From Thermoprotei archaeon (GTDB taxonomy: Archaea; Thermoproteota; Thermoprotei; Thermofilales; B20-G17), in assembly GCA_003649515.1 (NCBI GenBank), contig QMSC01000001.1, positions 1 to 39,956 on the forward strand: a stretch of DNA of 39,956 nucleotides, read 5' to 3'. A program made the translations under genes and the position numbers. Each line of letters starts with the position of its first letter. The first letter of the stretch is position 1. The notes beneath the pieces are model-generated. The model had not been told where the DNA came from. It did not search any database and saw nothing but the letters and a program-made list of their open reading frames with translations. Of the stretch, positions 39,873-39,956 are shown one piece after another.

Positions 39873-39956
39873 CAATTAAATTCCTTTTCTTTGTCGCTAT
39901 AGAATTTCAGCAGCTGTAGGAATTAATTAATCACTTTTAAGATACCGCTACGAACA

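Overview
The window is archaeal chromosome. The evidence is archaeal/eukaryotic-type ribosomal proteins (eL19, eL32, eL34, eS4, eS8), SRP19, GatE, TFB, Gar1, RNase P protein Rpp29, an archaeal class I CCA-adding enzyme and an Rpc34-like wing-helix Fe-S protein (known from TACK archaea, not Euryarchaeota). TATA/BRE promoters lie upstream of many genes, GTG and TTG starts are common, and Shine-Dalgarno signals are of the GGAGG/GGTGATC type. Two of four tRNA genes carry short introns at unusual positions, as in Thermoproteota such as Thermofilum and Pyrobaculum relatives. I infer a thermophilic Thermoproteota (TACK) archaeon; genus cannot be assigned from sequence reading alone.

Layout. 1-2493: 3' part of a GH127 glycosidase, a divergent M50 membrane protease, tRNA-Gly(CCC) and a small Cys-containing hypothetical. 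2562-9572: the spc-type block L24, S4e, L5, S14, S8, L32e, L19e, L18, then S5-L30 inverted on the minus strand, then L15-SecY; L6 is missing. 9686-15388: a small winged-helix protein, a SPOUT methyltransferase, L3, L4, L23, L2, S19, S8e, SRP19. 15399-21122: GatE, methionine aminopeptidase, translin-like protein, endonuclease V, DUF357-nucleotidyltransferase, DphB. 21132-22699: tRNA-Lys(CTT) with two introns, EMC3/YidC-like DUF106 protein, L34e, CMP kinase. 22742-25486: an accessory-looking stretch with a V4R-domain protein, a secreted small protein, a two-HTH regulator and a membrane protein. 25622-29261: MBL hydrolase, ECF S-component, phosphodiesterase-like protein, initiator tRNA-Met with an intron, MoaB, tRNA-Gln. 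29324-34134 (all minus): Gar1-TFB and Rpc34-ThpR-CCA enzyme-protein kinase. 34269-35153: UbiA prenyltransferase. 35364-37795: L22, S3, L29, Rpp29, S17, L14. 38002-39872: Mth938-like protein and a sulfatase-fold protein.

The genes mostly serve translation and RNA maturation. The normally contiguous archaeal S10-spc-secY superoperon is present but cut into three separated blocks whose order is permuted, with one internal two-gene inversion and one gene gone. That rearrangement, the multi-intron tRNAs, the Rpc34/tRNA-end-processing operon and the V4R/secreted-protein intergenic region are the most notable items. No CRISPR array, insertion sequence, rRNA gene or prophage was seen.
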